Positions 16,576-26,004 of a stretch of DNA of 64,000 nucleotides are shown here, one piece after another; within the stretch, counting starts at the first letter, position 1; each line of letters begins with the position of its first letter. A program made the translations under genes and the position numbers. Source of the stretch: Sphingomonas sp. Lineage in GTDB: Bacteria > Pseudomonadota > Alphaproteobacteria > Sphingomonadales > Sphingomonadaceae. The notes under the pieces are model-generated. The model was not told the DNA's origin and made no database searches. It worked only from the letters and a program-made list of their open reading frames with translations. The stretch lies in contig NZ_JAFKMA010000005.1 of assembly GCF_017304635.1 (NCBI RefSeq), forward strand, positions 210,487-274,486, given 5' to 3'.

Positions 16576-19245
16576 ATGGCCGACCTTCCCGCGATCACCA
16601 ACAATCCCGATGTCCGCTTTCTGGGGCGCCTGCTCGGCGACGTGATCCGGGCCTATGGCGGCGAGGAACTGTATCGGCGGACCGAATATATCCGCGCGGC
16701 GTCGGTCGATCGCCATCGCGGGGCGGGGGCGGAGGTCGATCTCGGGCTCGACCGGCTGAGCCTGGACGAGACGCTCGATTTCGTGCGCGGGTTCATGCTG
16801 TTCTCGATGCTCGCCAATCTGGCGGAGGATCGCCAGGGCGTCGCGGCCGAGCCGGGCGCCGACGTCGCCGCCGCGATCGCGCGACTGGCGGGCGAGGGGA
16901 TCGATCGCGCGACGATCGTCGCCTTGCTCGACCAGGCGCTGATCGCCCCGGTGCTGACCGCGCATCCGACCGAGGTGCGGCGCAAGTCGATGATCGATCA
17001 TCGCAACCGCATCGCGCAACTGATGGCAGCGCGCGATCGGGGCGTCGCGGTCACCAGCGACGGCGACGACGTGGAACAGGCGATCGCGCGGCAGATCGCC
17101 CTGCTGTGGCAGACGCGGGTGCTGCGGCGCGAGCGGCTGTACGTGACCGACGAGGTCGAGACCGCGCTGTCGTACCTGCGCGACGTGTTCCTCCCCGTGC
17201 TGCCCGGTCTGTACCAGCGCTGGGACCGCGCGCTGGGGGAACGCGTGCCGAGCTTCCTCAAGCCCGGCAGCTGGATCGGCGGCGATCGCGACGGCAACCC
17301 CAATGTCGTGGCGGAGTCGCTGACGACGGCGCTGGCGAAGTCGTGCGAGGCGGTGCTCGGCCATTATCTCGACGCGGTCCACGCGCTGGGCGCCGAGCTG
17401 TCGATCTCGACCGAGCATGTCGCGGTGTCGCCCGACTTGCAGGCGCTGGCCGACGCGAGCGGCGACGGCGCGCCGAGCCGGGCCGACGAACCGTATCGCC
17501 GCGCGCTGTCGGGGATCTATGCGCGGCTGGCGGCGACGCATCTGGCGCTGACCGGCAAGCCGGCGCCGCGGCCGGGGGCGCTGACCGGCAAGCCCTATGC
17601 CGACGCCGCCGCGCTGCGTCGCGACCTCGTCGTCATCGCGCACGCGCTGGCCGAGGAAGCGGGCGGGCCGCTCGCGTCGGGCGGTGCGCTCGGGCGGCTG
17701 ATCCGTGCGGTCGATACGTTCGGCTTCCACCTCGCGACGCTCGACCTGCGCCAGAACAGCGCGGTGCACGAACGCACGGTGGCGGAGATGCTCAAGATCG
17801 CCGGGGTCGCCGACGATTATCTGGCCCTCGACGAAGCGGCACGCGTCGACCTGCTCCGCGCCGAGCTCGCCAACGCGCGGCCGCTGGTCAGTCCGTACGC
17901 CACCTATTCCGACGATACCGCGTCCGAGCTCGCGATCCTGCGCGCGGCGGCGGCGGCCCACGCCAGATACGGGCCGGCCTGTATCCGCCAGTATGTCGTG
18001 TCGATGGCGAAGTCGGTCAGCGACCTGCTCGAAGTCCATCTGATGCTCAAGGAAGTCGGGCTCTACCGCCCCGGCGATCCGCCGAGCGCGGCGATCATGG
18101 CGGTGCCGCTGTTCGAGACGGTCAGCGACCTCGAGGCCGCGCCGGGGATCATGACCGACTGGTTCGCGTTGCCCGAAATCGCCGCGATCGCGCAGGCGCG
18201 CGGCGTGCAGGAAGTGATGATCGGCTATTCCGATTCGAACAAGGACGGCGGCTATCTCACCTCGACGTGGCAGTTGAGCCGCGCGTCGGAGGCTTTGGTT
18301 CCGGTGTTCGCGGCAGCCGGGATCGGCTTGCAGCTGTTCCACGGCCGCGGGGGCTCGGTCGGGCGCGGCGGCGGCTCGGCCTTCGCCGCGATCCGCGCGC
18401 AGCCGCCGGGTACGGTGCAGGGCCGCATCCGCATCACCGAACAGGGCGAGGTGATCGCCGCCAAATACGGCACGCGCGAGAGTGCGACGACCAATCTGGA
18501 GGCGATCGCGGCGGCGACCCTGCTCGCCAGCCTGGAACCGCCGGCCTTGTCCGACGCCGACGCCGCGCGGTTCGGGGCGGCGATGGACGATGTGTCGGCG
18601 GCGGCGTTCGCGGCGTATCGCGGGCTGGTCTACGAGACCGAGGGGTTCCGCACCTTCTTCCGCCAGATGACCCCGATCGCGGAGATCGCCAACCTGAAGA
18701 TCGGCAGCCGCCCGGCGTCTCGCAAGAAATCCGACGCGATCGAGGATTTGCGCGCGATCCCCTGGGTGTTCAGCTGGGCGCAGGCGCGGGTGATGTTGCC
18801 GGGCTGGTACGGCGTGGGCCAGGCGCTGGCGGGGTTCGCCGACAAGGCACTGTTGCGCGAGATGGCGGAAAGCTGGCCGCTGTTCGCCGCGACGCTCGCC
18901 AACATGGAACAGGTGATGGCGAAGGCGGACATGCGGATCGCGGAGCGCTATGCCGCGCTGGTCGAGGATCGCGAGCTCGCCGACGCGATCTTCCCGCGTA
19001 TCCGCGACGGCTACGACCTGACGCGCGACGGGTTGCTGGAGGTGACCGGCCAGTCGCGGCTGCTGGAAAAGAACCCCGCGCTTGACGCCTCGATCCGGCT
19101 GCGCCTGCCCTATATCGAGCCGCTCAACCTCCTCCAGATCGAACTGATGAAGCGCCACCGCGCCGGCGAGGAGGACGACCGCGTCGCGGAGGGCATCCTG
19201 CTGTCGATCAACGCGATCGCGACCGCGCTGCGCAATTCGGGATAG
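16576..19245 (+). CDS. ppc: Phosphoenolpyruvate carboxylase
   Basis: 889 residues with ATG 16576 as start; a TTG at 16531 would add 15 residues and cannot be excluded. The enzyme fixes bicarbonate on PEP to oxaloacetate, feeding the TCA cycle. Signatures: catalytic histidine loop LTAHPTEVRRKS near residue 136, GGDRDGNPNV near 235, MIGYSDSNKDGGY near 550, FHGRGGSVGRGGG near 590 and the C-terminal allosteric end with ALRNSG. The family end is usually R-N-T-G, so the Ser is a mild variant. No partner genes are adjacent. Confidence 0.97.
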   Translation: MADLPAITNNPDVRFLGRLLGDVIRAYGGEELYRRTEYIRAASVDRHRGAGAEVDLGLDRLSLDETLDFVRGFMLFSMLANLAEDRQGVAAEPGADVAAAIARLAGEGIDRATIVALLDQALIAPVLTAHPTEVRRKSMIDHRNRIAQLMAARDRGVAVTSDGDDVEQAIARQIALLWQTRVLRRERLYVTDEVETALSYLRDVFLPVLPGLYQRWDRALGERVPSFLKPGSWIGGDRDGNPNVVAESLTTALAKSCEAVLGHYLDAVHALGAELSISTEHVAVSPDLQALADASGDGAPSRADEPYRRALSGIYARLAATHLALTGKPAPRPGALTGKPYADAAALRRDLVVIAHALAEEAGGPLASGGALGRLIRAVDTFGFHLATLDLRQNSAVHERTVAEMLKIAGVADDYLALDEAARVDLLRAELANARPLVSPYATYSDDTASELAILRAAAAAHARYGPACIRQYVVSMAKSVSDLLEVHLMLKEVGLYRPGDPPSAAIMAVPLFETVSDLEAAPGIMTDWFALPEIAAIAQARGVQEVMIGYSDSNKDGGYLTSTWQLSRASEALVPVFAAAGIGLQLFHGRGGSVGRGGGSAFAAIRAQPPGTVQGRIRITEQGEVIAAKYGTRESATTNLEAIAAATLLASLEPPALSDADAARFGAAMDDVSAAAFAAYRGLVYETEGFRTFFRQMTPIAEIANLKIGSRPASRKKSDAIEDLRAIPWVFSWAQARVMLPGWYGVGQALAGFADKALLREMAESWPLFAATLANMEQVMAKADMRIAERYAALVEDRELADAIFPRIRDGYDLTRDGLLEVTGQSRLLEKNPALDASIRLRLPYIEPLNLLQIELMKRHRAGEEDDRVAEGILLSINAIATALRNSG

Positions 19246-19256
19246 GGTCTGTTTGA

Positions 19257-19278
19257 AAACGCGCGGAATAGCGCGTTT
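19257..19278 (+). terminator. Hairpin after ppc
   Basis: Eight-base perfect stem AAACGCGC/GCGCGTTT around GGAATA, 12 bases after the ppc stop. It ends TTTCG without a longer T run, so termination is likely but weakly supported. Confidence 0.45.
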
Positions 19279-19314
19279 CGAAGCGGGCCGGCGCCGCAAG
19301 CATATCTCACCGCT

Positions 19315-19331
19315 TTAACCTCCCCCTAACC
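19315..19331 (+). promoter_or_regulatory. Candidate CtrA site before the first SleB-like gene
   Basis: TTAACC-N5-CTAACC, about 23 bases before the GTG start. It differs from the alphaproteobacterial CtrA consensus TTAA-N7-TTAA at one position. CtrA control of a cell-wall hydrolase is plausible in this order, but this is a single motif match and inference only. Confidence 0.35.
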
Positions 19332-19353
19332 GCGATCGGGTACCGCGAGCGGC

Positions 19354-20352
19354 GTGATACGGGGGCGATCTTGGCGCGGGCGGGGCTGGGCGCTGACGGC
19401 GGCGTTGCTGCTGGCGGGCGGCTGTGCCGGGCATGACGATGGCGGCGCGACGGTGACGATGGACGTGCCCGCGCGCAAGGCGGCGGCGGCCAACATGCTG
19501 CAAAAGCTAGACCTGACCGTCCCCGCTGATTTCGACATGCCCGAACTGACCAGCGCGGGTGCGGCACTGGGCGCGGCGCCGGCGTTCGATGCGCTGGCGG
19601 CGACGCGCAGCCCGGACGACGCCGCGCGCGCGCTCCAATGCCTGACCCAGGCGGTCTATTACGAGGCCGGCAACCAGTCCCAGGACGGCCAGCGCGCCGT
19701 CGCGCAGGTCGTGCTCAACCGCGTCCGCGATCGCGCCTTTCCGGCGAGCGTGTGCGGCGTGGTCTATCAGGGATCGACGCGATCGACCGGGTGCCAGTTC
19801 ACCTTCACCTGCGACGGGTCGCTCAATCGCCGGCCGAATGCCACGATGTGGGAGCGGGCACGCGTCGTGGCGAGCGCGGCGCTGGGCGGCGAGGTCTATG
19901 CGCCGGTCGGTTCGGCGACCTTCTATCATGCCGACTACGTGTCGCCGTGGTGGGCGTCGTCGATGGACCGCGTGACTCAGATCGGCGCGCACATCTTCTA
20001 TCGCTGGCACGGTGGGATGGAGCGCGCGCTCGCGTTCCGGCAGGGCTATTCGGGCAACGAGAGTATCCCGAGCCCGCGCGTGACGCTGGCATCGGCGTCG
20101 GCGTCGGTGAACAGCGGCGTCACCGTGTCCTACGGTACGGCCGAGACTGTCGGCGGCGTCACCATCCATCGCAGCGCGCAGGCCGCGGTCGCAACCGTGC
20201 CGGCGGTGGCTAGCGCGGCGACGCCCGCCGTCGCGACGACCCAGGCGGTGATCCGCCGCCCCCGCACGATGATCGCCGGCGTCCGCGTCCACCACGGCTT
20301 GGCGAGCGGGCCGGTCGGTGAGGATCTGAGCGACAAGGCGGTCATCGACTGA
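19354..20352 (+). CDS. SleB-type cell wall hydrolase, exported
   Basis: 332 residues from GTG 19354. An N-terminal hydrophobic leader ends LLLAGGC, a possible lipoprotein box. The hydrolase_2 domain at about residues 88-215 shows CLTQAVYYEAGNQSQDGQ with the putative catalytic glutamate, AVAQVVLNRVRD, GVVYQGS and GCQFTFTCDG, then ATFYHADYVSPWW. The fold is that of spore-cortex lytic transglycosylase SleB; in non-sporulating alphaproteobacteria it probably trims peptidoglycan. The C-terminal 100 residues are Ala/Val/Thr-rich low complexity. A paralogue lies at 41524-42567. The end overlaps ogt by 11 bases, convergently. Confidence 0.9.
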   Translation: MIRGRSWRGRGWALTAALLLAGGCAGHDDGGATVTMDVPARKAAAANMLQKLDLTVPADFDMPELTSAGAALGAAPAFDALAATRSPDDAARALQCLTQAVYYEAGNQSQDGQRAVAQVVLNRVRDRAFPASVCGVVYQGSTRSTGCQFTFTCDGSLNRRPNATMWERARVVASAALGGEVYAPVGSATFYHADYVSPWWASSMDRVTQIGAHIFYRWHGGMERALAFRQGYSGNESIPSPRVTLASASASVNSGVTVSYGTAETVGGVTIHRSAQAAVATVPAVASAATPAVATTQAVIRRPRTMIAGVRVHHGLASGPVGEDLSDKAVID

Positions 20353-20833
20353 CCGTGCTCTGCTCGAGGTCGAGCAGGTAGCGTTTCCCCGTCAGCCCGC
20401 CGGCGAACCCGGTCAGCGATCCGTTCGTTCCGATTACCCGGTGGCACGGCGTTACGATCGAGATCGGGTTGCGCCCGTTCGCCGCGCCCACTGCCCGCGT
20501 CGCGGTCGGCCGGCCGAGCGCCCGCGCGATGTCGGCATAGCTGCGCGTCTCGCCGAACGGGATCGTCAGCAGCGCGGCCCACACGCTTTGCTGGAACGCG
20601 GTGCCCTGTGGCGCGAGCGGCAGGTCGAACCGCGTGCGCCGGCCCGCGAAATAGTCGGTCAGCTGGCGCGACGCCTCGACCAGCAACGGATGGTCGCGCG
20701 CTTCCCGCATCGCGCCCAGCCGCACGCGATCCGCGCGGTCATTCTCCCACAGGATCGCGACGATGGCGGCGTCGTTCGCGACGATCTTCAACGCGCCGAC
20801 GGGCGAAGGCAGAATGGTGTAGGATAACGTCAT
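20342..20833 (-). CDS. ogt: Methylated-DNA-[protein]-cysteine S-methyltransferase
   Basis: 163 residues without the Ada regulatory domain. It removes O6-alkyl groups from guanine by irreversible transfer to its own Cys. The active site ITPCHRVIG-type VTPCHRVIGTNGSLTGFAGG is seen near residue 128, preceded by the helix-turn-helix part FGETRSYADIARALGRP and AANGRNPIS. It stands alone, convergent with the SleB gene. Confidence 0.94.
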   Translation of the reverse strand: MTLSYTILPSPVGALKIVANDAAIVAILWENDRADRVRLGAMREARDHPLLVEASRQLTDYFAGRRTRFDLPLAPQGTAFQQSVWAALLTIPFGETRSYADIARALGRPTATRAVGAANGRNPISIVTPCHRVIGTNGSLTGFAGGLTGKRYLLDLEQSTVSR

Positions 20834-20924
20834 GACAGGGTCCTCATGTTCCGGACCGATGCTTTAGGCTATCCACTATCGCCGCGCTTCCCGCCGCTTG
20901 CGGTCAATCCGGCCATCGGGAGGC

Positions 20925-21500
20925 TCAGCGGCCGATGCCCATCCGCCGCAGCTCGCGCTGTCCCTGGAACTGATGCTTCAGCGCGCCCGCGAGGTGCAGC
21001 ACGACCAGCGCATAGACCAGCTTCGCGATCAGCTCGTGCGCCTCGCCGAACGTGTCGTGGACCCATTTCTTGCTGTCGGGCGGCAGGTTCATGACGAAGC
21101 CCAGCCGCGGAAACTCGATCGTGCCGAACAGATGCAGCGGCGTCGCGGCGGCATGTTCGTAGGCGGAATCCATCACGTAGCCGGTGATCGGCATCGCGAA
21201 GATCACGAAGTACAGCCCCCAATGGACGATATGCGCCAGCGTCCGCTCCCATGGCTGGTAGCTGGGCGGAAAGGCCGGCGGCCGATGCCCGATCCGCCAC
21301 AACAGCCGCAAGATCGCGAGCCCGAGCACGGTCAGCCCGATCGACTTGTGCGTGTCGATCATCGGCCGGACATATTCGCCGATCGTCGGATGGCTGTCGC
21401 CGAGCGGCCAGATCCACGCGAGCGCGATATTGGCGATCACGCCGATCGCCACCAGCCAGTGCAGCCAGATCGCCGTCCGCGTGTACCGTTCGCCCTGCAT
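20925..21500 (-). CDS. Cytochrome b561 family protein
   Basis: 191 residues with four membrane helices. Haem-ligand candidates are the His of AIWLHWLVA near residue 14, DTHKSIG near 50, and HELIAKLVYALVVLHLAGALKH near 150-172, which is the usual bis-histidine spacing of CybB-type diheme proteins. The family passes electrons from quinol, in some cases to superoxide. The open stretch 20834-20924 before ogt has no recognisable site. Confidence 0.92.
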   Translation of the reverse strand: MQGERYTRTAIWLHWLVAIGVIANIALAWIWPLGDSHPTIGEYVRPMIDTHKSIGLTVLGLAILRLLWRIGHRPPAFPPSYQPWERTLAHIVHWGLYFVIFAMPITGYVMDSAYEHAAATPLHLFGTIEFPRLGFVMNLPPDSKKWVHDTFGEAHELIAKLVYALVVLHLAGALKHQFQGQRELRRMGIGR

Positions 21501-21588
21501 CCCGTCGCTCCCGTCAGCCCGCGTTCAGGCTAGTGCGCCCACGGAACGAAGGCTAGTAGGCGCGCGTCCCATCCCGTCCGGATTTCCG

Positions 21589-23046
21589 ATGCTTCAGCAG
21601 ACCGCGGCCGATGCGCTCGCGCAGACCTTCGCGAAACAATCGCCGCGGCTCAATCGCCGCCGGGTCGGCTGGCCGAGCCGGGCCGTCACCGCGTTCGTCT
21701 ATGCCGCGTTCGTCGCCCTGGTGGTGCAGGCGTTTCTGCGTCAGGGCGTGCTGGTGTGGTCGGTCGGGGTCGCGTACATCCTCTACGATACCGCGCTGCT
21801 GATCTTCACCGCGATCGAGATCTGGCCGCTCCGGCACGGAGCGGGGCGGCCGGCGGCGGCGGGGACTATGCCGACGCTCGCGGTGATCGTCGCGGCGCGG
21901 AACGAAGCGGCCGTGCTCGACGTGACGATCGACCGGCTGGTGGCGCAGGACGGCGCGCCCGACCTCATCCTGATCGCCGACGACGGGTCTGACGACGCGA
22001 CCGCGGCGACGCTCGCGCGCTATGGTCTGGCCGAGCCGGCGATCGGGACGCTGAGCCCGCCGGCGAGCGACGTGCCGAGCTTGCGCTGGCTGCGGCTCCC
22101 GCACGGCGGCAAGGCGCGCGCGCTCAACGCCGCCATCCTGCATGTGCGCGAGGAGATCGTCGTCACGGTCGATGCCGACACGCTGATCGAGCCCGGCGCG
22201 CTGCTCGCGATGCGCGCCGCCTTCGCCGCCGAGCCGGAACTCGTCGCCGCCACCGGTGTGATCCGCCCGATGTGCGGGCCGAGCCTGTCGGGGCGGCTGT
22301 TCGAGTGGTTCCAGACCTACGAATATGTCCGCAACTTCCTGTCGCGCTACGCGTGGCAGCGGTTGAACGGGCTGCTGCTGGTGTCGGGCGCGTTCGCGGC
22401 GTTTCGGACGAAGGCGGTGATCGAGGTCGGCGGGTTCGACCCCGACTGCCTGGTCGAGGATTACGAGCTGATCCACCGCCTGCATCGCTTCGCCCATGAC
22501 GGCGGGCGCGGCTGGCGCGTGCGGGTGGTGGGCGGTGCGCTGGCGGCGACCGACGCGCCGGTGACGTTGCCGGCGTTCCTGCGCCAGCGTCGCCGCTGGT
22601 TCGGCGGGTTCCTCCAGACGCAGCACTGGAACCGCGACATGGTCGCCAATCGCCGGTTCGGAAAGCTCGGCACCGCGATGCTGCCGGTGAAGGCCGCGGA
22701 CACGGTGCAGCCGGTGTTCGGGCTGACCGCGTTCGCCATCCTGATCGCCGTGCTGGTCAGCGGGCGGTTTCAGATCGTGCTGCCGATCCTGATCGTGATG
22801 GCGGTGAAGATCGTGATCGACCTTACCTTCCACCTGACCTCGCTCCACCTCTATTCGCGCTGGACCGGGCAGACCAAGGGGTTGCGGCTGGGCCCGGCGC
22901 TGGCGGCGGCGCTGCTCGAGCCGTTCAGTTTCCAGCTGTTCCGCCACTGGGGCGCGATCCTGGGATGGAAGGCGTTCCTGACCGGCCGCGAGACCTGGGC
23001 GCGCCAGAGCCGCACCGCGATCGCCGAAGTAAAGCGCGACGCCTGA
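21589..23046 (+). CDS. Glycosyltransferase family 2 membrane protein
   Basis: 485 residues from ATG 21589. Two N-terminal helices (about 30-75) precede a GT2 domain with VIVAARNEAAVLD, LIADDGSDD, HGGKARALN and VTVDADTLIEPGAL, which carry the nucleotide-sugar binding DxD. VEDYELIHRL and RRRWFGGFLQ (QxxRW-like) follow, then three or four C-terminal helices. This is the processive synthase layout of BcsA/PgaC-like enzymes, so it could polymerise an exopolysaccharide or glycosylate a lipid. No accessory polysaccharide genes adjoin it. Confidence 0.9.
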   Translation: MLQQTAADALAQTFAKQSPRLNRRRVGWPSRAVTAFVYAAFVALVVQAFLRQGVLVWSVGVAYILYDTALLIFTAIEIWPLRHGAGRPAAAGTMPTLAVIVAARNEAAVLDVTIDRLVAQDGAPDLILIADDGSDDATAATLARYGLAEPAIGTLSPPASDVPSLRWLRLPHGGKARALNAAILHVREEIVVTVDADTLIEPGALLAMRAAFAAEPELVAATGVIRPMCGPSLSGRLFEWFQTYEYVRNFLSRYAWQRLNGLLLVSGAFAAFRTKAVIEVGGFDPDCLVEDYELIHRLHRFAHDGGRGWRVRVVGGALAATDAPVTLPAFLRQRRRWFGGFLQTQHWNRDMVANRRFGKLGTAMLPVKAADTVQPVFGLTAFAILIAVLVSGRFQIVLPILIVMAVKIVIDLTFHLTSLHLYSRWTGQTKGLRLGPALAAALLEPFSFQLFRHWGAILGWKAFLTGRETWARQSRTAIAEVKRDA

Positions 23047-23152
23047 CCGGCTTTGCCAAAAAAGTCCGGTCAAACAACCTAGTTAAGCGATCGGGGCACG
23101 TCCGACGGCGTATAGGTCCACACGCAACCTCGCGAAGGACTGGACACCCCCG

Positions 23153-23329
23153 ATGGCGACTCATGACGACACCGAATTGCGCGATTATTACGCGCGCCGG
23201 GCGACGGAAGAACGCCAGCGTGCCGTCTTCTGTGCCGACGACAGCGCGGCGATCGCGCATCTGCAGATGGCGCGCGAATATGACCGCCGCGTCACCGCGA
23301 TGAAGGCGACCCCGGTCCCGGCGATGTAA
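23153..23329 (+). CDS. Small conserved-looking 58-residue protein
   Basis: The reading frame ATG 23153 to TAA 23329 encodes MATHDDTELRDYYARRA at its start, then a helix-rich basic/acidic body with ERQRAVF, SAAIAHLQMAREYDRR and the end PVPAM. It has no membrane segment. Codon usage with G/C in the third position is like the neighbours. It is followed at 23368-23400 by a terminator hairpin, which supports a real transcript. I recognise the style as a small sphingomonad hypothetical protein but know no function. Confidence 0.7.
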   Translation: MATHDDTELRDYYARRATEERQRAVFCADDSAAIAHLQMAREYDRRVTAMKATPVPAM

Positions 23330-23367
23330 ACGCTCCGCTCCACCCCCCTCCTTCCAGTGGAGCGCTC

Positions 23368-23400
23368 GGCGCGGGAGGCTCGTCCTTCCGCGTCTTTTTT
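23368..23400 (+). terminator. Rho-independent terminator
   Basis: Stem GGCGCGGGAGG with CCTTCCGCGTC (two G-U pairs) around CTCGT, followed by six T. It lies 38 bases after the small gene ending at 23329 and just before the convergent thioesterase stop. Confidence 0.75.
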
Positions 23401-23404
23401 GTGC

Positions 23405-23797
23405 TCAGGACAGGAAGGGCGCGGCGAGTTCCGGCCGGACGCGGAGCAACCGGCCGCTCGCCCGATCGATCAGGGCCCAGGTGGTGACGGCCTCCACCTT
23501 CACGCGGCCGTCGGCGCCGGTGAAGCGGACGTGGCGATCGAACCGCGCGCCGACCGGCGGCTCGGCGACCCAGGTCTCCGCGGTCACCGTCTCGCCGGCC
23601 GCGACGTTGCCGCGATAGTCGATCTCGTGCCGCGTCACGACCCAGACATAGGCCGCCTGCTGCTCCGGCGTCGCGATGTCGTTCCAGTGCGCGACGGCGA
23701 TGTCCTGGATCCACTTCACCCACACCGCATTGTTGACGTGGCCGAGCTCGTCGATGTCGGCCGCTGTCGCGGTGATGGGGTAGGACAGGCCGGCCAT
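23405..23797 (-). CDS. Acyl-CoA thioesterase, hotdog fold (4HBT)
   Basis: 130 residues with ATG 23797. The motif TAADIDELGHVNNAVWVKWIQD near residue 10 contains the catalytic Asp and HVNN typical of YbgC/FadM-like 4-hydroxybenzoyl-CoA thioesterases; RHEIDYRGNVAAGE and VGARFDRHVRF follow. It hydrolyses acyl-CoA in the cytosol; chain length is unknown. Its start is 20 bases after the oligopeptidase stop, so both may share a transcript. Confidence 0.88.
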   Translation of the reverse strand: MAGLSYPITATAADIDELGHVNNAVWVKWIQDIAVAHWNDIATPEQQAAYVWVVTRHEIDYRGNVAAGETVTAETWVAEPPVGARFDRHVRFTGADGRVKVEAVTTWALIDRASGRLLRVRPELAAPFLS

Positions 23798-23816
23798 CAG
23801 TCCCGACTTCCCGACG

Positions 23817-25880
23817 TCATCCCTCAACCCCCAATTGCCACAGCACGAAGGCATGCTCCTCGGCCGCTTCGTACAGGCTGTCGAACCGGCCGGACTTGCC
23901 GCCATGGCCCGCGCCCATGTTGGTCTTGAGCAGCAGGACGTTGTCGTCGGTCTTGGTCGCGCGCAGTTTCGCGGCCCATTTCGCCGGCTCCCAATAGGTT
24001 ACGCGCGGATCGTTGAGCCCGCCCGAGATGAACAGCGGCGGATAGGCTTGCGCGGTCACGTTGTCGTAGGGGCTGTACGAACGGATCAGCGCGAACGCCG
24101 CTTCGTCCTCGATCGGGTTGCCCCATTCGGGCCATTCGCCGGGCGTCAGCGGTAGCGACTCGTCGAGCATCGTGTTGAGCACATCGACGAACGGCACGTC
24201 GGCGATCACCGCGCCCCACTGCGCGGGGTCGGAATTGATAACCGCGCCCATCAGTTCGCCGCCCGCCGAGCGGCCCGCGATCGCGATCTTGCCCGCGTCG
24301 GTCCAGCCATCCGCGACCAGCGCCTTCGCTACGTCGACGAAGTCGTTGAAGGTGTTGGCGCGCTTCTCGAGCTTGCCGTCATGATACCATTGCTGGCCGA
24401 GATCGTCGCCGCCGCGGATGTGCGCGATGGCATAGGCGAAGCCGCGGTCTAGCAGGCTCAGGCGCCCGGTCGAGAAGCCCGGCGGAATCGCATAGCCGTA
24501 GGCGCCATAGGCGTAGAGGAACAGCGGCCGGCTGCCGTCCTTCGGGAAGCCGGCAGGATACACGATCGAGACCGGCACCTGCGTCCCGTCGCGCGCGGTG
24601 ATCTTCAATCGCTCGGTCGCGTATTTGCCGGCGTCGTAGCCGCTCGGAATCTCCTGGACCTTGAGCGTGGTCATCTTGGCCGTCGCGACGTCGTAGTCGT
24701 ACACCGTCCCCGGCGTCACCATCGACTCGTAGCCCAGCCGCAGCACCTGCTGGTCGTATTCGGGATTGTCGCCGAGCCCGGCGGCGTAGCTCGCCTCCGG
24801 GAACACGATCCGCTGCGGCGCGATCGTCGGATCGTACCGGTAGATGTCGATCTGATCGAGCCCGTCCTCGCGTCCGTCCACGACGAAGAAGTCGCGATAG
24901 CATTCGACCCCGGTCATGTAGAAGTGCGCGGAAGGGGCGATCAGCTCGGTCCACTCGCCGGGGCTGGCAATCGGCGCGGTGCACAGCCGCCACATCGGGT
25001 CGGTGTCGTTGGTGTGGATGTAGAGCGTGTCGCCGTGCGTCTCGACAGCATATTCGCGGCCCGCCTTTCGCGGCGCGACGAGGAGGGGTTTCGCCAGCGG
25101 ATCGCTCGCGGGAAGCAGATAGACCTCGCTCGTCACATGGTCGCCGGTGCCGATGACGATCCACTGCCGGTCGCTCGTCTCGCTGACCGCGACGCGGAAG
25201 CCCTCGTCGGCCTCCTTGAACAATTCGACATCGCTGTCGATCGGCGTGCCCAGCCGGTGCAGCCTTGCATTGTCCGTCCGCCATTGTTCGTTGGCGAGGC
25301 CGTAGAGGAAGCCGCTGTCGTCGGCGGTCCACACGATCTCCGACAGCATGCCGGGGATGGTGTCGGGCAGGTGTTCGCCGGTCGTCAGGTCCTTGACCCG
25401 GATCGTGAAGCGCTCCGCCCCGCTATCGTCGATCGCATAGGCCAGCAGCTTGCCGTCGTTGCTGACGGCGAACGCGCCGAGCCGGAAATATTCCTTGCCC
25501 TCGGCCAGCGCCGGCTCGTCGAGCAGCAGTTCGTCCGGGCCGGCGCCGTCGACCGGCTTGCGCCACCATTTGCGATACTGGCCGCCGGTCTCGAACGCGG
25601 TCCAGTACAGCCAGTCGCCGTCCTTCTGCGGGACCGAGGAATCGTCCTCCTTGATCCGCGCCTTCATCTCTTCGTACAGCCGGTCGGTCAGCGGCTTGTG
25701 CGGTTTCATCACCGCCTCGAAATAGGCGTTCTCTGCCTCGAGATAGGCGAGCACGTCCGGGTCGGTGACGGTCGGATAGTTCGGGTCCTTCAGCCAGTTC
25801 CACGGATCGGAAATGGTGACGCCGTGCGTGGTGAATTCGTGCGGGCGCGTGTCGGCGACGGGGGGCGTGGGATCGGTCAT
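23817..25880 (-). CDS. Oligopeptidase B-like S9 serine peptidase
   Basis: 687 residues from ATG 25880. The N-terminal beta-propeller (about 60-400) starts DPWNWLKDPNYPTV. The C-terminal alpha/beta hydrolase has the nucleophile in IAGRSAGGELMGA near residue 525, an acidic residue in GGLNDPRVTYWEPAKW and His in GAGHGGKSGRFD. YAYGAYGYAIPPGF and RGGDDLGQQWYHDGK are S9A signatures. It cleaves short peptides after basic residues, usually in cytosol or periplasm; no signal peptide is seen. A family A repeat lies just upstream; the longer open frame would translate it. Confidence 0.92.
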   Translation of the reverse strand: MTDPTPPVADTRPHEFTTHGVTISDPWNWLKDPNYPTVTDPDVLAYLEAENAYFEAVMKPHKPLTDRLYEEMKARIKEDDSSVPQKDGDWLYWTAFETGGQYRKWWRKPVDGAGPDELLLDEPALAEGKEYFRLGAFAVSNDGKLLAYAIDDSGAERFTIRVKDLTTGEHLPDTIPGMLSEIVWTADDSGFLYGLANEQWRTDNARLHRLGTPIDSDVELFKEADEGFRVAVSETSDRQWIVIGTGDHVTSEVYLLPASDPLAKPLLVAPRKAGREYAVETHGDTLYIHTNDTDPMWRLCTAPIASPGEWTELIAPSAHFYMTGVECYRDFFVVDGREDGLDQIDIYRYDPTIAPQRIVFPEASYAAGLGDNPEYDQQVLRLGYESMVTPGTVYDYDVATAKMTTLKVQEIPSGYDAGKYATERLKITARDGTQVPVSIVYPAGFPKDGSRPLFLYAYGAYGYAIPPGFSTGRLSLLDRGFAYAIAHIRGGDDLGQQWYHDGKLEKRANTFNDFVDVAKALVADGWTDAGKIAIAGRSAGGELMGAVINSDPAQWGAVIADVPFVDVLNTMLDESLPLTPGEWPEWGNPIEDEAAFALIRSYSPYDNVTAQAYPPLFISGGLNDPRVTYWEPAKWAAKLRATKTDDNVLLLKTNMGAGHGGKSGRFDSLYEAAEEHAFVLWQLGVEG

Positions 25881-25900
25881 GACCGTCCTCCTAGCTTCCT

Positions 25901-25990
25901 CGTCATCCCCGCGAAAGCGGGGACCCATCTCCCGACCGTGGCGCGCGTTGAAACGATGGATGCTGGGTTCCCGCTTCCGCGGGAATGACG
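25901..25990. repeat. Palindromic repeat, family A copy 2
   Basis: A 90-base element filling the gap between the divergent peptidase and MFS genes. Outer arms are CGTCATCCCCGCGAAAGCGG and CCGCTTCCGCGGGAATGACG. Same length and arm type as copies at 12486 and 55988. Confidence 0.85.
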
Positions 25991-26004
25991 CTAGAGGAAA
26001 GGCC

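Noticed and set aside
16516-19299. A 927-residue open frame on the - strand opposite ppc
   Set aside because: Antisense shadow of a complete PEP carboxylase gene; composition is Arg/Gln/Asp-rich with no domain.
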